A stretch of DNA of 64,000 nucleotides from Lanius collurio (taxonomy: Eukaryota; Chordata; Aves; Passeriformes; Laniidae): positions 3,339,244 through 3,403,243 of the forward strand of contig JACBWW010000022.1 in the NCBI GenBank assembly GCA_020086605.1, read 5' to 3'. How positions within the stretch are numbered: the stretch's first letter is position 1; the number at the start of each line of letters is the position of its first letter. Positions 35,563 through 47,699 of the stretch are shown here, piece by piece. Below the pieces are notes generated by a model. The model saw only the letters and a list, made by a program, of their open reading frames with translations. It ran no database searches and was not told the DNA's origin. The position numbers were made by a program, and so were the translations under genes.

Positions 35563-38299
35563 CTAGAAGATCACCAATACTTTTCAAGTTAATCTACTCA
35601 CTTCATTTATCTCTCATTATAGGATCCTTAAGTGGAACACCCACTGAGTTTCCAGTCTTTTGAAAACTCAAGCACAGCACAGCTACAAAGTCCAGCCTGC
35701 TGAGACCAGTCTTCCATATGATTCACCCAATATTAAGGGTTTGGTTGCAGAAACCCAAATTTATCCTGCTGGGGTTTTGTTTGGGTTTCTCTTTGATTTT
35801 GTCCCCCTCCCCTCACTACTACTGATAGTAGCTGCTACAGATAACAGAAGCTGTTCTGAGCATCTGGAAATTGAGTGCTGCCCAGGCTTCTCAGCATCCA
35901 ACCCCAAATCCTCATTTTGTCACAAGAGACTAAAACAGCACCTTGTGACATGTGGAAGCTTAGCAGGGCATTAGCAGTAAAGAATATGGGTACACCCCAA
36001 AGAGTAACAGGTGGAGAAATGCAGCTTTCAATTACAGCTCACTGCAAAAATCCACAAGTGCCAATTTCATGTTTTCCAAGTATTTTATTCCATTTCTTGT
36101 ACTCTGCTAGTTTCTATTTAGAGCCACATAATCATTTTGGTGTAAGACCACTTACACAATTGTAGTAAAAAAACCTACTAATCAGCAGTAAAATTGGGTA
36201 CAGGAAAAACATACAACAGTCATAACCATAGACACAATGTTATTACCCTTTTGTCACGTTAAGAGATCGTTAGCATCAATTGTCACTTTATAATGAATTA
36301 AAAAGCATCCTAAAATTAGAAGGCAAATAAAATGACAGCTTGTGGTCCTTGATATCAGAACTCTATTGACCATGAGTGTACTTTTAACTGCATCTCACTA
36401 TTCACTAAGTCCTTGAGAACATCTATTAATTAGACTGTCACAATGCAAAATTGCTGAAGCAGTTCAGCAAGTACAAAGTGTCTTTCTTTGTTTTAAGAAA
36501 AGTCTTCAGCATTTCTAGCATCTCAGGAGGCTGAGATCAAATGCATTGAAAATGAGTCCCCTAAAATACCAAGATGCTTCAAGACAGTTTTCCTGAAGCC
36601 TACAGAGCAGAGGAGCTATAAGTAACAGAGAGACAACAGTTTAATGCTAATAAAACCACCTGAGTAGACAAAGTGAAGAGCAGGGAAAAGAGAAAGCTTC
36701 ACCAAAAAGCATTCCTGACTGCTTAGCAAGTTCTGCCTGAATCAGGTAGTCCCAGTATGGTCTGTGAATTCCAAAACCTTGAGCAATAGAGATCCCTGTT
36801 TTCTCTGGCAAAAGTGGAGTTAATGGCATTGCCATTATAGGGGAGCTTAATGACTATAATCTCATGAGAACACAAAATTCTAGCCAGGTTCTCCACTACT
36901 TTGTGCCTATTTATTACCAATTCAAACACCACCATGTTCCGTTCCCCACGTTTAAACAGCTATGCAAAGACTGTAACAAGAGAATAAAGACCATGGCACG
37001 TATTTCAGCAATCCCTATGGCTGCCCTCACAGCCATCTACTGTTGAGATCAAATCAATTCACCACTTTTTAGAAGTCGAGGCTTGTGAGGTATTGATCAC
37101 TTTCATTGCCTACTGTTCATTTAAATAATGTATCCTATGCTCAGGCCTCAGTAGAGGGCAGATCCCTTTGATACTTTATCATCTCTACAGCTATAGATTT
37201 TGCCATTATTGTATTTGCCTTGCGTTGCACTGGACTAGGATTGTGTTTTTGATTTATAGAACCAGAGATGCAATTTATTCTGTTAGCTTCTTATAGTTGT
37301 TCTTATAGTTGTTTAGGTGGGAGTAATATATAGAAGAGGATACTTGCCTAAGTCACTAATATCTTCTATTGAGTCATATTTAGTTGCCAAACGACATTTG
37401 GCAATTAGTACAAAAAGGAAACAATGCACACTGGAGAATCCAGCAGCATCACCAGGATCTGCTAAGAGTCATTAGTTATAGTTTTACAGTTTATAGTCAA
37501 GATCCACTGAAGTCTTGATTGAAACTCAGAAATACTGACTTTCCTTAGAGCAACTGTCCTGCCTCTCAGAGTTTTATTAGTCCTGTTAGGGTAAACAGTG
37601 AGACAAAAAAAGTAGAAAGACATTCTTCTAAGTTTAAAATCAGGGCTGGTGTTTAGTTTGATGCTGTCATCATGTGACACATTCTCCCATTTTCCTGCTT
37701 CCCATCTCATGAAGATTGATTTTGTTTCTACCTCCATATTAGCAGAACAAGAGCCCAGGCAAGTATGAAATTTAACTGGAAAACAAGAGATAAGCTGACC
37801 CTGCAGTACTAGCAAGATCCCACAACAGGCAGTTCTGCCCCACCTGTGGCAGAGAAGTGCCATGTTCTTGTAAATGAAGGTTCAGGAAAATGCCTGTTTT
37901 CAGCTCATTTTCTAATTATGGAGATTATTATAGCAGAGTAAGATGCTTGTGATTCCCCTTACTAAACTGCCTGAGCAGCTCCAAAGGACCACAGAGATCC
38001 CAGCCCAGAACAAACTGCTGGATTTGTGGCAAGAAAACCTTGCCAGGTTTTTCATCTGCAGAAAACAGACACTTTTGTCAGACAGCTCTCCTCCTCTTAA
38101 AGAGCTCCCACAAAGCATCCCATTCCCAACTGCAGGCATCCTACACACAACACCTCTGGAGCCTTCCCACTGGTTAATCTTCGAGTTACCACAGCTATCA
38201 GCTGCAGTGTTAGAGCTCCTGTCAAATGGAGCACACAACCAGGAGTCCCCAAACGTAGTCCATAAAGCATAGTCCATGCTTCAATTTTTTTTCAATAGA

Positions 38300-38322
38300 C
38301 TTAAAAAATATATATATAAAAT
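38300..38322 (+). repeat. short (TA)n/A-rich microsatellite
   Basis: ttaaaaaatatatatataaa, a short TA run in intron DNA. Confidence 0.7.
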
Positions 38323-38449
38323 CACAGGAGCACTAAGTGACTGGAGTAAAAAAGGCAATGAAATGACCAAAATAATAAGAAAGGGCACCACTGAGTTAAG
38401 TATTAAAAGTCAGTTAGTTTCCTTGTCCCATAGATATTCTTACCCTCAC

Positions 38450-38501
38450 TGATGAAAATGAAAGATGTGTTTGAAAGATGTCAAGCAAAAGAGTAGGACA
38501 G
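38450..38501 (-). CDS. candidate exon VLLFCLTSFKHIFHFH
   Basis: Minus strand: an excellent acceptor (gtactgccttttcag) starts 52 bases that end at donor tca|gtgagg. Two carry-over bases are followed by VLLFCLTSFKHIFHFH and a final CA. The phase (1 to 2) fits both 39496-39562 (ends with G, making GCT) and 35469-35562 (CA+A, Gln). A second donor (agg|gtaaga) lies six bases downstream. Using it forces another frame (CPTLLLDIFQTHLSFSSVR) that fits neither neighbour, because the first frame then meets TGA. I therefore chose the GTGAG donor. Confidence 0.5.
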
Positions 38502-39495
38502 CTGAAAAGGCAGTACATCATTGTACAAGCAACAAACCAAATCCATGCTAAGAAATTCTTTTGCAGAGCTCCAAACAGCTATACAAAAACAACAGTTTGC
38601 TTCATATGCCTGCAGTTGATTCCTGCAAGTCCCACAGAATAAACTTGTAAAGGATAAAAATAACATCTGAACAAGCTCTTAAAACAAACAAACAAGCCCA
38701 AACCATAGAAAAAAAAAACTTTTAAAAACACATGCATGCATTTCTAAATGATGTATAGCAAGTGTCTAATAGCAAAAATCCATATGAAGTGCTCAGAGTT
38801 TCACATGTTCTCAGCATATGGCTCGTTTTCAAGGAATCACAAGTGCACATCTTAAAAGCCTGGGGCTTCAACAACTGTGTACCTTTTGTTGTTAACGTTA
38901 CCTTCAGTAAAAGTAATTCCTCTGGACACTTGCTCAAATGAGAAAAGCACACTTGGGAAAAAGCCTCTGCAGAGCTCTCAATGCTCACAGTTGAAAAGCT
39001 CTGTTAACTCCTGCTTTAGTCAGCAAAGAACTAAAAATGTCACTATTAAAAGAAAAAAATCTCAATAGAGTTAAGAGCTCAGCTAGGGAAAGCATTCCAG
39101 TCAACCCTGCAGTGAGGACACACTTGTTTGTTTATCTATTCCTTCAAAACCAAGCACACTCTTTTCTGCTATGTGAAGCTGCTTCTAAATAATCCCTCTA
39201 AGAGATATTAACAGAAAAATCTCCAGGTTGCAGCCCCTTGAGGATAAACATTTTCCACTGGTACAGCTGTTTTTGTGAGCACAGGAAGGAACACACTTTT
39301 ATACCACTGAACTGCTCTGGAAGAATCAATCACTGCAATATTCATTTCTGTATAGTTAAGGACATAGCCATGGAAGATCAGCATCTAATAGATTTTTTTT
39401 TTCCTATTCATAAAGTATCTTTTAGAATCAGAATATAAAATATTTGTGGGATGTTACCACAGTAACAGAGAATTGAAGGATGAATCTCCTCTTAC

Positions 39496-39562
39496 CTCGT
39501 TCATCTCTATCCAGATTATCCAGATTTCCCCTTTCCCCAGACCAGCAGCACGTGCTCAGCAT
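39496..39562 (-). CDS. candidate exon MLSTCCW...NLDNLDRDER
   Basis: Minus strand: 67 bases ending gag|gtaagagg, a near-perfect donor. The only fully open frame reads MLSTCCWSGERG then NLDNLDRDER and leaves one base (phase 0 to 1). The acceptor is ctggcccctctgaag, preceded within 15 bases by a 41-base T-rich run (the plus-strand A-rich tract at 39578-39618), which would act as an unusually long pyrimidine tract. The phase fits 40413-40484 before it and 38450-38501 after it. Confidence 0.52.
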
Positions 39563-39577
39563 CTTCAGAGGGGCCAG

Positions 39578-39618
39578 AAATAAAAAAAAAAAATAAAAAA
39601 AAAAAAATAAAAAAAAAA
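39578..39618 (+). repeat. A-rich tract (A12T)n
   Basis: Forty-one bases of A interrupted by three T. On the minus strand it is a T-run immediately upstream of the acceptor of the 39496-39562 candidate exon. It may be a decayed poly(A) tail, but no retroposon body was recognised next to it. Confidence 0.85.
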
Positions 39619-40412
39619 GGATCTAACCACACTCATCTGCTAAGGTTTTGCTGCTAATTAGTGATCAGGGAATTGAGTCCAGCTGGTCCTCCAGACAGGA
39701 GGGAAGTGTATCTCCAGATTATCTTAGAAGGAGAGAGAAAGAATCAGTTACACCTGAAACTCAAGGCAGCAAGGCCAGAGATACACCATTAGCAGATGCA
39801 TTCAACACAGCCTAAACTTACAAGCAGGGACAGGAATTTGTTAGCACAACCAAGAGCACTATTACTCATTTTATGGAACAGGTATCTCTTGAATTTGGCA
39901 TTTAGAGATGCAAATCCCAGCTAAGTATAGTCATAAACACTACTGCTCACTTGCACTAACTTAATCAGGTGCTAACATTTACTAATTAACATCACCACCA
40001 CCACCTGACTTCATTCAACATGAGCCTTTCACAGTTGTTACCATGACGTGAGGCAACACTGAGCAGTGTTTGGTAAATAACACAGGTTCATTTTCCACTG
40101 CCCAGTTCTGTTGCCACCTCCATGCAGCCACACACCTTGCTCAGCACCCAGAGTGCCCAGCCACACTGGGTACACACCTTCTGTCACTGCTGGTGTCTAA
40201 TTGACTCACAGGAAATAGGGGCAGATGAAGCTTTAAAGCTGCAAACAGGAGGTTGCATTCCACAGCATCTCCTCTAGACAGCCATGCCCTGCCCCCATGA
40301 CATGAAATGCTTCTCTCTCCACAGTCATTTCAGCAAACAGGAAACTGGGAACACTTTTTGCCTGTTTCTGCCTGTGCTGCTTTCCCACAGCACTGCTCAT
40401 CTTATGGCTCAC

Positions 40413-40484
40413 CAGCACACAAGACATAAAAACATCTTTTACAACAGAAATATTTCTCCCCATTTGATGTTGACCTTTCAGTTG
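40413..40484 (-). CDS. candidate exon QLKGQHQMGRNISVVKDVFM
   Basis: Minus strand: acceptor tgctgtcctcttgagacag and donor ctg|gtgagcc enclose 24 codons, QLKGQHQMGRNISVVKDVFM then SCVL, phase 0 to 0. The acceptor contains an AG four bases earlier, giving an alternative start at 40488. The frame is also open upstream and downstream (40233-40529), so the boundaries rest on the splice signals. In the chain it links 40596-40711 (ends phase 0) to 39496-39562 (starts phase 0). Confidence 0.48.
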
Positions 40485-40595
40485 CTGTCTCAAGAGGACA
40501 GCAGAGTTTTTTAAAACAGAAATCATCACTTACTTTCTCACATAGGTACACAGCACCAGACCAGCAGTGAGAGCTCCACTCCTGTGACTACTCAC

Positions 40596-40711
40596 ACCCC
40601 ATTCGGGAAGATTAAGCAGGTGTGCCATGAAGGGACACCAGACAGGACCCAGTGAGTCCCCTGCCAGGAGCAGGCAAATCAACAGCCCCAGCAGGCTCAG
40701 CCTCAGCTCCT
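40596..40711 (-). CDS. candidate exon, leucine-rich helical segment
   Basis: Minus strand: a strong acceptor (gtcctcctctgtcctaaag) begins 116 bases ending at donor ggt|gtgagtag. After two carry-over bases it reads ELRLSLLGLLICLLLAGD, SLGPVWCPFMAHL and LNLPEWG, ending in phase 0. This resembles a HEAT/ARM-type helical hairpin or, less likely, one membrane helix. The frame stays open for 62 further bases to a second strong donor (aaa|gtaagtga, boundary 40533/40534). That would leave an intron of only about 45 bases to the next exon, too short for vertebrates, so I chose the earlier donor. The region is GC-rich, which lowers the weight of an open frame. Confidence 0.5.
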
Positions 40712-41967
40712 CTTTAGGACAGAGGAGGACCACCCCACCCCAAACACATCACTCTTCTCACAACAGTGCTCTACTTCAGCAAGGCACCAGACAACAACTG
40801 TAAAATTACTTACAGTTCCTCCTGAACACGTCTCAGCACAGACTGCTCACCCAGCACTGCCTCTTCCCTCTACACCCTCTGGTCCCACCGGTGCTGCCAA
40901 TCCCAGTCTGGCAATTGGGGAATTGGCTCCAGCTGCTGCTGCTCCACTGCCCTGGGACTGGACCCCCTCTCCCCATCCTGGGGGGCACAGCAGGGTGTGG
41001 CAGCACCCTCACAACTTCAGCACTTTCAAAGGCCCTGACCAGCAGCTCTTTCACAACCTATTTAGGCACAGACAGAGCACAAACTTGGTCTCATATCAAT
41101 ATTTGTCGCTCACAAATTCCCACTGATGGTATAGATGTTTTCTCCTGTGGGCACTGGTAGTTGCCATGAGCCTCCAGGTTGTATTTAAATACAGAATTTA
41201 ATATACATTTATAAGATGCTTTTACTTATAAAGATCAAATAACTAACTCTGCCTGTAATACGGAATAGTATCTCTCAATGCCATGTGTGTGTTTGTTACT
41301 GCTGCCTTCATTACCAAGTCTCATCTCTCAGATTCTGATCTGCTAAGACCCACACACAGAAAACAAACCAAATTTGGGACTGAAGTCCAGATGTACATGT
41401 CCTTCATTCACTGCTCAGGAATGCTCAAGAGGGACATCTCTGGATTTGGGGGCCAACTTAGCCTAGTTTTCTCTGAGAAGCTCAGTTTACGGCATTCAAG
41501 TTCCCAGAATTAACTAGAAAAAACCCAATTTTTTTGTACTGGGAAACAATTTTTTAAAAACCTTTTAGTGGAAAGCTCCTGGAGGATTGTCATAATTTTG
41601 TAAACTCTAAATAAATGTTCAAATAATTTAGTGCCTATTGATAGGAAAGTTAATTATTGCTGTACTAAAAATATGGCCTTGATGTAGTGTTGCTGAGACC
41701 TTTAATTTAAATCTAAAAATAACATTTTCGTGTCAGGTAGAATAAAGATCTAAACTGTGTCTGGTATGAAATGGTTAATACCCCAGAAAAACTAGAATGA
41801 ACACCACAGAAATACAACTCATAAAATCAAACTCACAATTCTTTCTGAACTACACTGACACAATCTCTAGTTCATCTGATATGGAATCAAGCTATCACAG
41901 AATTACTCACAAAGCAACTCTAGTTCATGGTGGGGCTTTTATGCTTGAAATTCTTTTCAAGACTTAC

Positions 41968-42058
41968 TCAGCTGTGCTGTATTGGATGTCAGAAAGAAAG
42001 TATTTTTCATAAGAAAAACCTTTGCCTCCTGCTGCATGATCTTGATTTTATTTATGAT
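41968..42058 (-). CDS. candidate coding exon IINKIKIMQQEAKVFLMKN
   Basis: Minus strand: a strong acceptor (gttttattgggagtttcttag) and donor (ctga|gtaagtctt) enclose 91 bases. The frame reads IINKIKIMQQEAKVFLMKN, then TFFLTSNTAQL, leaving one base (phase 0 to 1). A stop codon in this frame lies exactly at the acceptor (TAG), so the frame opens at the exon boundary. The sequence is AT-rich yet open over 30 codons, with a helical, basic character. The final A joins AG of 40596-40711 to give Lys. It is among the best exon candidates. Confidence 0.68.
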
Positions 42059-45000
42059 CTAAGAAACTCCCAATAAAACATTCATACATAAAAATTAAAT
42101 AACACAAGAGTTTACAAGCCTCAGGAGTGCAGGCTTAAAATATCTAGCTCTGATTCCAAGAATCAATTCTTCCTGTAGAATACAAGGAATGTTTGTTACA
42201 TTAACAAATCTGCCAAATTGATTTTTTTCACTCCTAGGCATAATTTATCATCTTCAAAAATACGAAGCCACACAGCACAGTTAAAAAAAAAGTTCTTTTT
42301 AAAAATGGCCATAGATTTCAAAGAAGTATTTTAAAACTTATCTTCTTCCTATTGTAGCCAAGCACAAGATGGGAGGAGAAACATCCGACAAAATCAATTG
42401 CAAAAGCAATTAAATTGTGCTGTGGATGTAAGGCTAAAATCTCACACAAAGCCCAGAATATGAGGCTCACATGGACAGCAAAGTTAGGCCAGCAGAGAAC
42501 ATTTCCTCTCCTGCTTTGCTGTGACACAGGACCAACTTGGCTGTCTCTGGACCCAAGGCAGGGCATTCTGCAGCACTGTGCACAATTCTGGCACCCCCAG
42601 AACAGGACTTGCACAGCCAAGGCTTTTGCTGCAAGGACCAGACTGTCCCCAAGGCATTACTGAATTTGAGCATCCTTCTCCAGCAGCTCCAGCCATCAGC
42701 AGTCTGAAGCCTTCAGTTAACCTTTCCAGGCACGTGTGGTCATGGTGTTACACAGTAAAACCCTGGAGTTTCCAAACACCTTTGTCCATTACTTGGGAAG
42801 GAGAACTGACCACAGGTGATGCAGCAACTGCAACTGAACCTTGCACTCTCCCCTGGAGGGTATCAGATGATCTTTCCTCCACAAGCTGGTTTGCCCACAG
42901 AGCAGATATTTTTAATTTGCTTAGGCAATCATCAGGATTTAATGACCTCTCTGTCCTAAGCCCTGTATCATACCTCACATGGATTTCTAGCATTTTTCAG
43001 ATAAAAGCAATGAAAGATGGCTAAAAACTACAAGTGCAGCAAAATTATATAGGGTTCATAATCTCACCTAGAGCTAAGTAGTGCAAAGCCCCATGACCCC
43101 AAATACCACTCCTCCATCCAGACAGGTTTGCTTCTGACCCTACAGAATGTCAATGAGAGAAGGGGGATAACAAACCAACCACAACACTGATATGTAATTA
43201 TGTTCCCTTGAAATATTTCCAGCATGTTTCCTCTTAACTGTCATGGATTATAGAGAAACCATAAAAAATCACAACTGAGATACTGGGGAATCCAGCAGTA
43301 CCCATACTGCTTTCAGTATAAATCACCCTTTTTCTCCTCTGTGTATTTTGATGCAGTATGATGCTATATTAATTAGGACAATGTACAATGGTATTAGTAG
43401 CTCATTTATCAGCTGCAGTGTTTAATTTGAATATAGTTACCACCTCTAGTTCTGAATAGAAATAAAATTTCCAATTCAATATCTTTGGCCACTAGGAAAA
43501 GGAAAGTCAAGGAAAGCAAAAAAAAAGCCTCCTGAACTTTTCTGAGAATTTTGCTGAGTAGAAATACAATGGTTGCTGCTCAAACCATTCATGCATACCT
43601 GATGTATCTAACAGAGAAATGCAGGAACATTTTAAAGGTTATGTATATTTTTATAATCTCAATTTTGACAAAAATGCAATCAATACAGTTGATGCATTAA
43701 GAATCATGGTGGCTAAAAATATCTTTCTGTCATGATGTGTTGGTTTTGACATTAGGAAACCATAACTCTAAAATCTGTATTTATGTGCAGCCAGAATGAA
43801 CTGATATAGAGCTTCCTTTTCTCCAAGACAACCTAATTTATATTTTAATTTGCTGGAGGTAATTGATTATCATGGAGTAAATGCATTGTACTGAAAACTC
43901 TATTAAATCACTGACTTAATGGGAACAGCATTTTTTTCTCTCTCTCTTTTTGGATAAAATGTAACCTTTGTAAGCATTTTAAAACTAATGTATCAGGCTC
44001 TAAATATTTTATGGTCTGTATTAAGCACTGTTTGGGGTTCATGTCCCCTTAGACTCCAGCCCAGTACATTATATCATACAAAGCAATTTGCCCAGAGTAA
44101 TGAGTTCTGTAGTAGTTTCATGAAGACCATTATCAAATTGCTGCTGCTGCAGGCAAGCTTTTGATCTGACATAAAGTATAGTGGGGCAGAGGCTGCTCAT
44201 CCTGTTCCTACTGTAACTAGCAAAGACATGAATATCCTCTAACTAATAGGTGCTGCTAGTACATGGTCCAGAGAAACCAATCCAAATTTACAGACCAGAG
44301 TGGATAAACTCATCTTTTTAAATACTCAATATCAATATAGCTATAAAGTGTAATCTAGTAGATAATTAAACCAAAAATCAAGGGAAATTGATGAAATGTA
44401 AGGGAAATAGAAAAATCTATGCATTTCCAGCAACAAATACCTTCAACTGAAGACCAGAACTAAATGAATAAAACCTAGGAAATTAAATCAGATAATAGCT
44501 GGGGGTTTTAACTTTGTGCCTCTATATATGTGTAGTGTTTGCTTATACTGGTTACATTTACTGGAGTAATATTTATTTTATGAGGAGTATAATTTTTTCC
44601 CTGGAAGTAGTTGTCCAGGGTTTTTAGCTGCTTGGGTTTAGATATACCTAAGATACACTCAGTTGAAAAAGTTCAGATTTTTCTGAATACTGAGACATTT
44701 TAAAATTCAAGAATTCTTTTTCTAGCAGATGGCCCCTTCTCTTATAAAAAAATCTGCTTCAGTAATGAACAAAAACGAAACCAACAACCACTTATGGTGA
44801 TTTTTCTCCAATTTTTCAAGTCCACATCTCTAGTATAGTCTATACCAACATTTTGTATAGCATATGTACACATATTCTCTGTACACAATAAATGCAAACC
44901 ATCCCTGAGTAAAACATTCCTGACAGTGGGGTTACTTGATAGCTCATGCACAAGCTCACTTGCAAAACTCCACAGAGATGAGACTGACACCCTAAAACCC

Positions 45001-46969
45001 TTGACCTCTATCACTGCTGGCCATACCTCCTGGCTTGTAGACTGCTTTTGTGGCCAGGTTCTAATGGAAGGGGCAGGAACCTTTCAGAGGAGGAGAAGTG
45101 AAACTCTTGAGACAGCATCATAAAATGGATTCCAGTTAATATCAGTGGAGCTGATAGCATCATTTTACAGCCCTGGTGTGGTGCCAGCTGTAGCATGAAT
45201 GAGATAAAGAGAAGCTGTACCTGATCTTTGGTCTTATGGGCCCCTTTCTTTCTCACCCTGCCTGTGATGGAAAATGCTTCAAAGCAATTGCTCCAGCATG
45301 TGCCTTACCTCGTGCCCTGCTGCATCCTTTCTTTCTCATCAGAAGCAGGGTAGTTCTGAGTTTACTGACAAGCTGCACTCTAACATGCTTCTGGAAAACA
45401 TGGTCATTTTTTGAAGAAAGCAACTACAAGGCAAATAATGATGACAGCAAATTTCCAGGCAGTTTTGAGAATCCATGCTCCCTGGTTCTAACTTCCCCAC
45501 ATCAGCTGAAAAACTTCACTTTATTTAACTTCAGATTCAAAAACTGAACTCTCTGAAACCAGATGGCAAATGTCCACTGCAAATTAAGCACACTGCTCCT
45601 GTTATTTTTTAGCAGATGTTACATGCCTAATTTCCTGGACACCATCCTGATAATTTAACCCTTCTTGTCCAAGAGAATTATTTAGAAAAAGAATCTTCCT
45701 TGGAAAAGAACTGATAGCTATAAGACTAAGGCAATCTGTAAAGCAGAAAGACTTCTGCAACTCATCAACTCCTTTACCCTACGTTGCCTCAGATACCTCT
45801 GTGGGTATATATATACATATATGTATTTATTGCAAAAAAGGTAGGTGTGATGCAGCCAGTTCTAGCAGAGCTCTGCATTGTGACATCCATGCTGTGGATG
45901 TCAGCAGTGGCTGATTCACCATAACCTGGTTTATTAATAAATCCACAAAGGTGGCTGCAGCACCACAATCTGCAGGCAGGGCTGAAAGAGCCTTCTCCAA
46001 GCACGGCCTGACTTATTCAGAAAGAGATTTTTTAATGTACTGGTCAATCTAAGCTTTCCTAATAGATCTACTCTGAAAGAACTGAACTGATTGACCCCAC
46101 AAAACTACAAAAATTGTATCTGATTATTATTTTAAAAATCATGTGATTTTTTTAATCCGGCCTAAATTCAATGCCCAACTCTGTCAAGCATATCTGACAA
46201 TAGCAGTTAAACAGGAATAAAAGCAGGGCAGCATTCAGTTCACCCTGATAAATGCAGAACATTAGGGTTTTCTGGGGCTCAGAAGTCATTAAGCCTGGAA
46301 ATACATCATGTTCACATGCCTTGAGAAGTCCAGTCTAGAGACAGTTTTGCTAAAATTCAGAAACAGATTCCATTTGAGTTAAAAACCATTTGTTCACTAA
46401 AATTAAAAAACAAGCACAGTAAATCTCAGCACCATTGCCAGATTTGTACTCTGCAGTTACCAGTGTTTGTTCTGTATTAACATCTGTCTTGATGGTTGTG
46501 TTCCTAGATACATTAGATCCCAGACAGCATTTCATACATTGAAACAAAGAGAGCATTATTGCTGCTGAATTTATGCAGTGTAATTACTTGTTATCCCATT
46601 CACAAATCTTGCTTTGCTGTCATACTTGTCAGGCCTGCCCAAGTGCTGGAACACCACACACTACAAGGAAAAATGGCAAGATGTGCTAGTCCAAAACTAC
46701 TGCTTGCTATGACTGAAAACATATTCACTACTCATCTGGTTTAGGTACTAACTCTGCTTTATCTTGGCTATTTATTTGCATGATTTCCCCCTGTGATGCC
46801 ACCATCAAGTGGACAGAAGTAATTAATACAGTAAGAATATATAGCAATGAAACCCCTTGGAAAGGCAAGAGGGAGAAATTCACGTGGTTATTAAATGTCT
46901 GAGAGGAGGAAAACCAGACAGATGCATTAATTTTCATACACATTTGTCATATGTTGCTGCTGGTCTTAC
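42059..46969. other. intron-like region
   Basis: About 4.9 kb. A GC-richer patch (42480-42700) carries overlapping frames, including the longest in the window (42521-43024 plus, 167 codons), with no recognisable product. Part of it (about 42565-42600) faintly resembles an internal CR1 segment in plus orientation. Positions 43330-43450 are rich in TAATTA/CAGCTG-like motifs. No exon is supported. Confidence 0.35.
45804..45832 (+). repeat. TA/TATACA microsatellite
   Basis: gtatatatatacatatatgt, a short alternating purine-pyrimidine repeat. Confidence 0.75.
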
Positions 46970-47068
46970 CTGTTGTGTCTTCTTTGATATGTATCTGAAG
47001 AGCAAGCTGGGAATCTTGGGCTGGATGTATTGTGTAAGAGTACTGTCACAGTAACTCTGGAAATATCC
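46970..47068 (-). CDS. candidate coding exon GYFQSYCDSTLTQYI...
   Basis: Minus strand: an excellent acceptor (accttcttttttttccaaaataag) and donor (cag|gtaagacc) enclose exactly 33 codons: GYFQSYCDSTLTQYI, QPKIPSLLFRY and ISKKTQQ, phase 0 to 0. The frame is open well upstream, but the T-run and AG fix the boundary. It has the look of a soluble helical protein (QYIQPKIPSLLFRYI). It joins 47663-47699 and 41968-42058 at codon boundaries. This is the single strongest exon in the window. I do not recognise the family. Confidence 0.72.
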
Positions 47069-47662
47069 CTTATTTTGGAAAAAAAAGAAGGTAAGAAAAG
47101 GGATAAGTTTATGGCTTGGTTCAGGAATTCTCCTCTGGAGGCATAACATAGTGCTTAAAATAATGGGAACCCCTGCTTGGAGGTATCTCTTAGTAAGAAA
47201 GAGCTATAGTTTAAAATTGCAATGCTAGAAACACTACCCTAAAGGAAGTTATAACACAGTGAGGAAAGACTGAGATGCATTTCTGCCACATAAGAAATAT
47301 TCTACCATGGCTCTAAACCAGTGCCATTATAAATCTGGGAACATTTGTGCCCTAAAGACAGATGCTACTACAGCACCACATACCAACACAACTGTGGAAA
47401 TCGAGACATGACAGCAGAAATAGAATATCCTGAAAAATAATTCCCCCACTGAAAGCTAATGAACATCTGTGCCATTTTGCAATTATTACTGCAACCCTCA
47501 CCATCAGTGTTTTGAAGGTTGCTTTGTTCCATGCCATGCTTGTCTGTGAGCTATTTCAACACTTCCCACATCATTCTGTGGTTTAGTGAGATGTGTTATC
47601 CCTTTACTGTGGCAGTTTTAGAAATTCATTCCTCCTGAATGACAGGGGAAAGGCTGACTTAC

Positions 47663-47699
47663 TACTGGTTGCATTTGAGACTCCTCCACTTGAAGGAGG
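47663..47699 (-). CDS. candidate exon LLQVEESQMQPV
   Basis: Minus strand: acceptor attcatcgctcctcctgag and donor gta|gtaagtca bound 37 bases: one carry-over base, then LLQVEESQMQPV, ending in phase 0 directly before 46970-47068. The carry-over base completes TG from 54415-54437 to give Cys. Short but with good signals and consistent phase. Confidence 0.45.

Noticed and set aside
37462..37863. Minus-strand frame of 133 codons
   Set aside because: No convincing splice borders in phase with the chained exons and no recognisable product.
38902..38951. Minus-strand exon-like CFSHLSKCPEELLLLK
   Set aside because: The donor (gtaacg) is poor, and including it breaks the phase with 38450-38501.
42565..42600. 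Faint resemblance to an internal CR1 segment in plus orientation
   Set aside because: Only about 35 bases resemble it, at low similarity, with no adjoining CR1 sequence on either side.
42521..43024. Longest ATG frame in the window (plus strand, 167 codons)
   Set aside because: It begins in a GC-richer patch, has no recognisable domain and no promoter or splice context, and composition explains its length.
43068..43139. Minus-strand segment with excellent acceptor and good donor (72 bases)
   Set aside because: The phase-0 frame that would fit the neighbours is stopped by TAG near its end. The other frames do not join.
47502..47550. Minus-strand segment LTDKHGMEQSNLQNTD / SQTSMAWNKATFKTLM
   Set aside because: Two competing frames and a weak acceptor. 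The chain 47663 to 46970 closes in phase without it.
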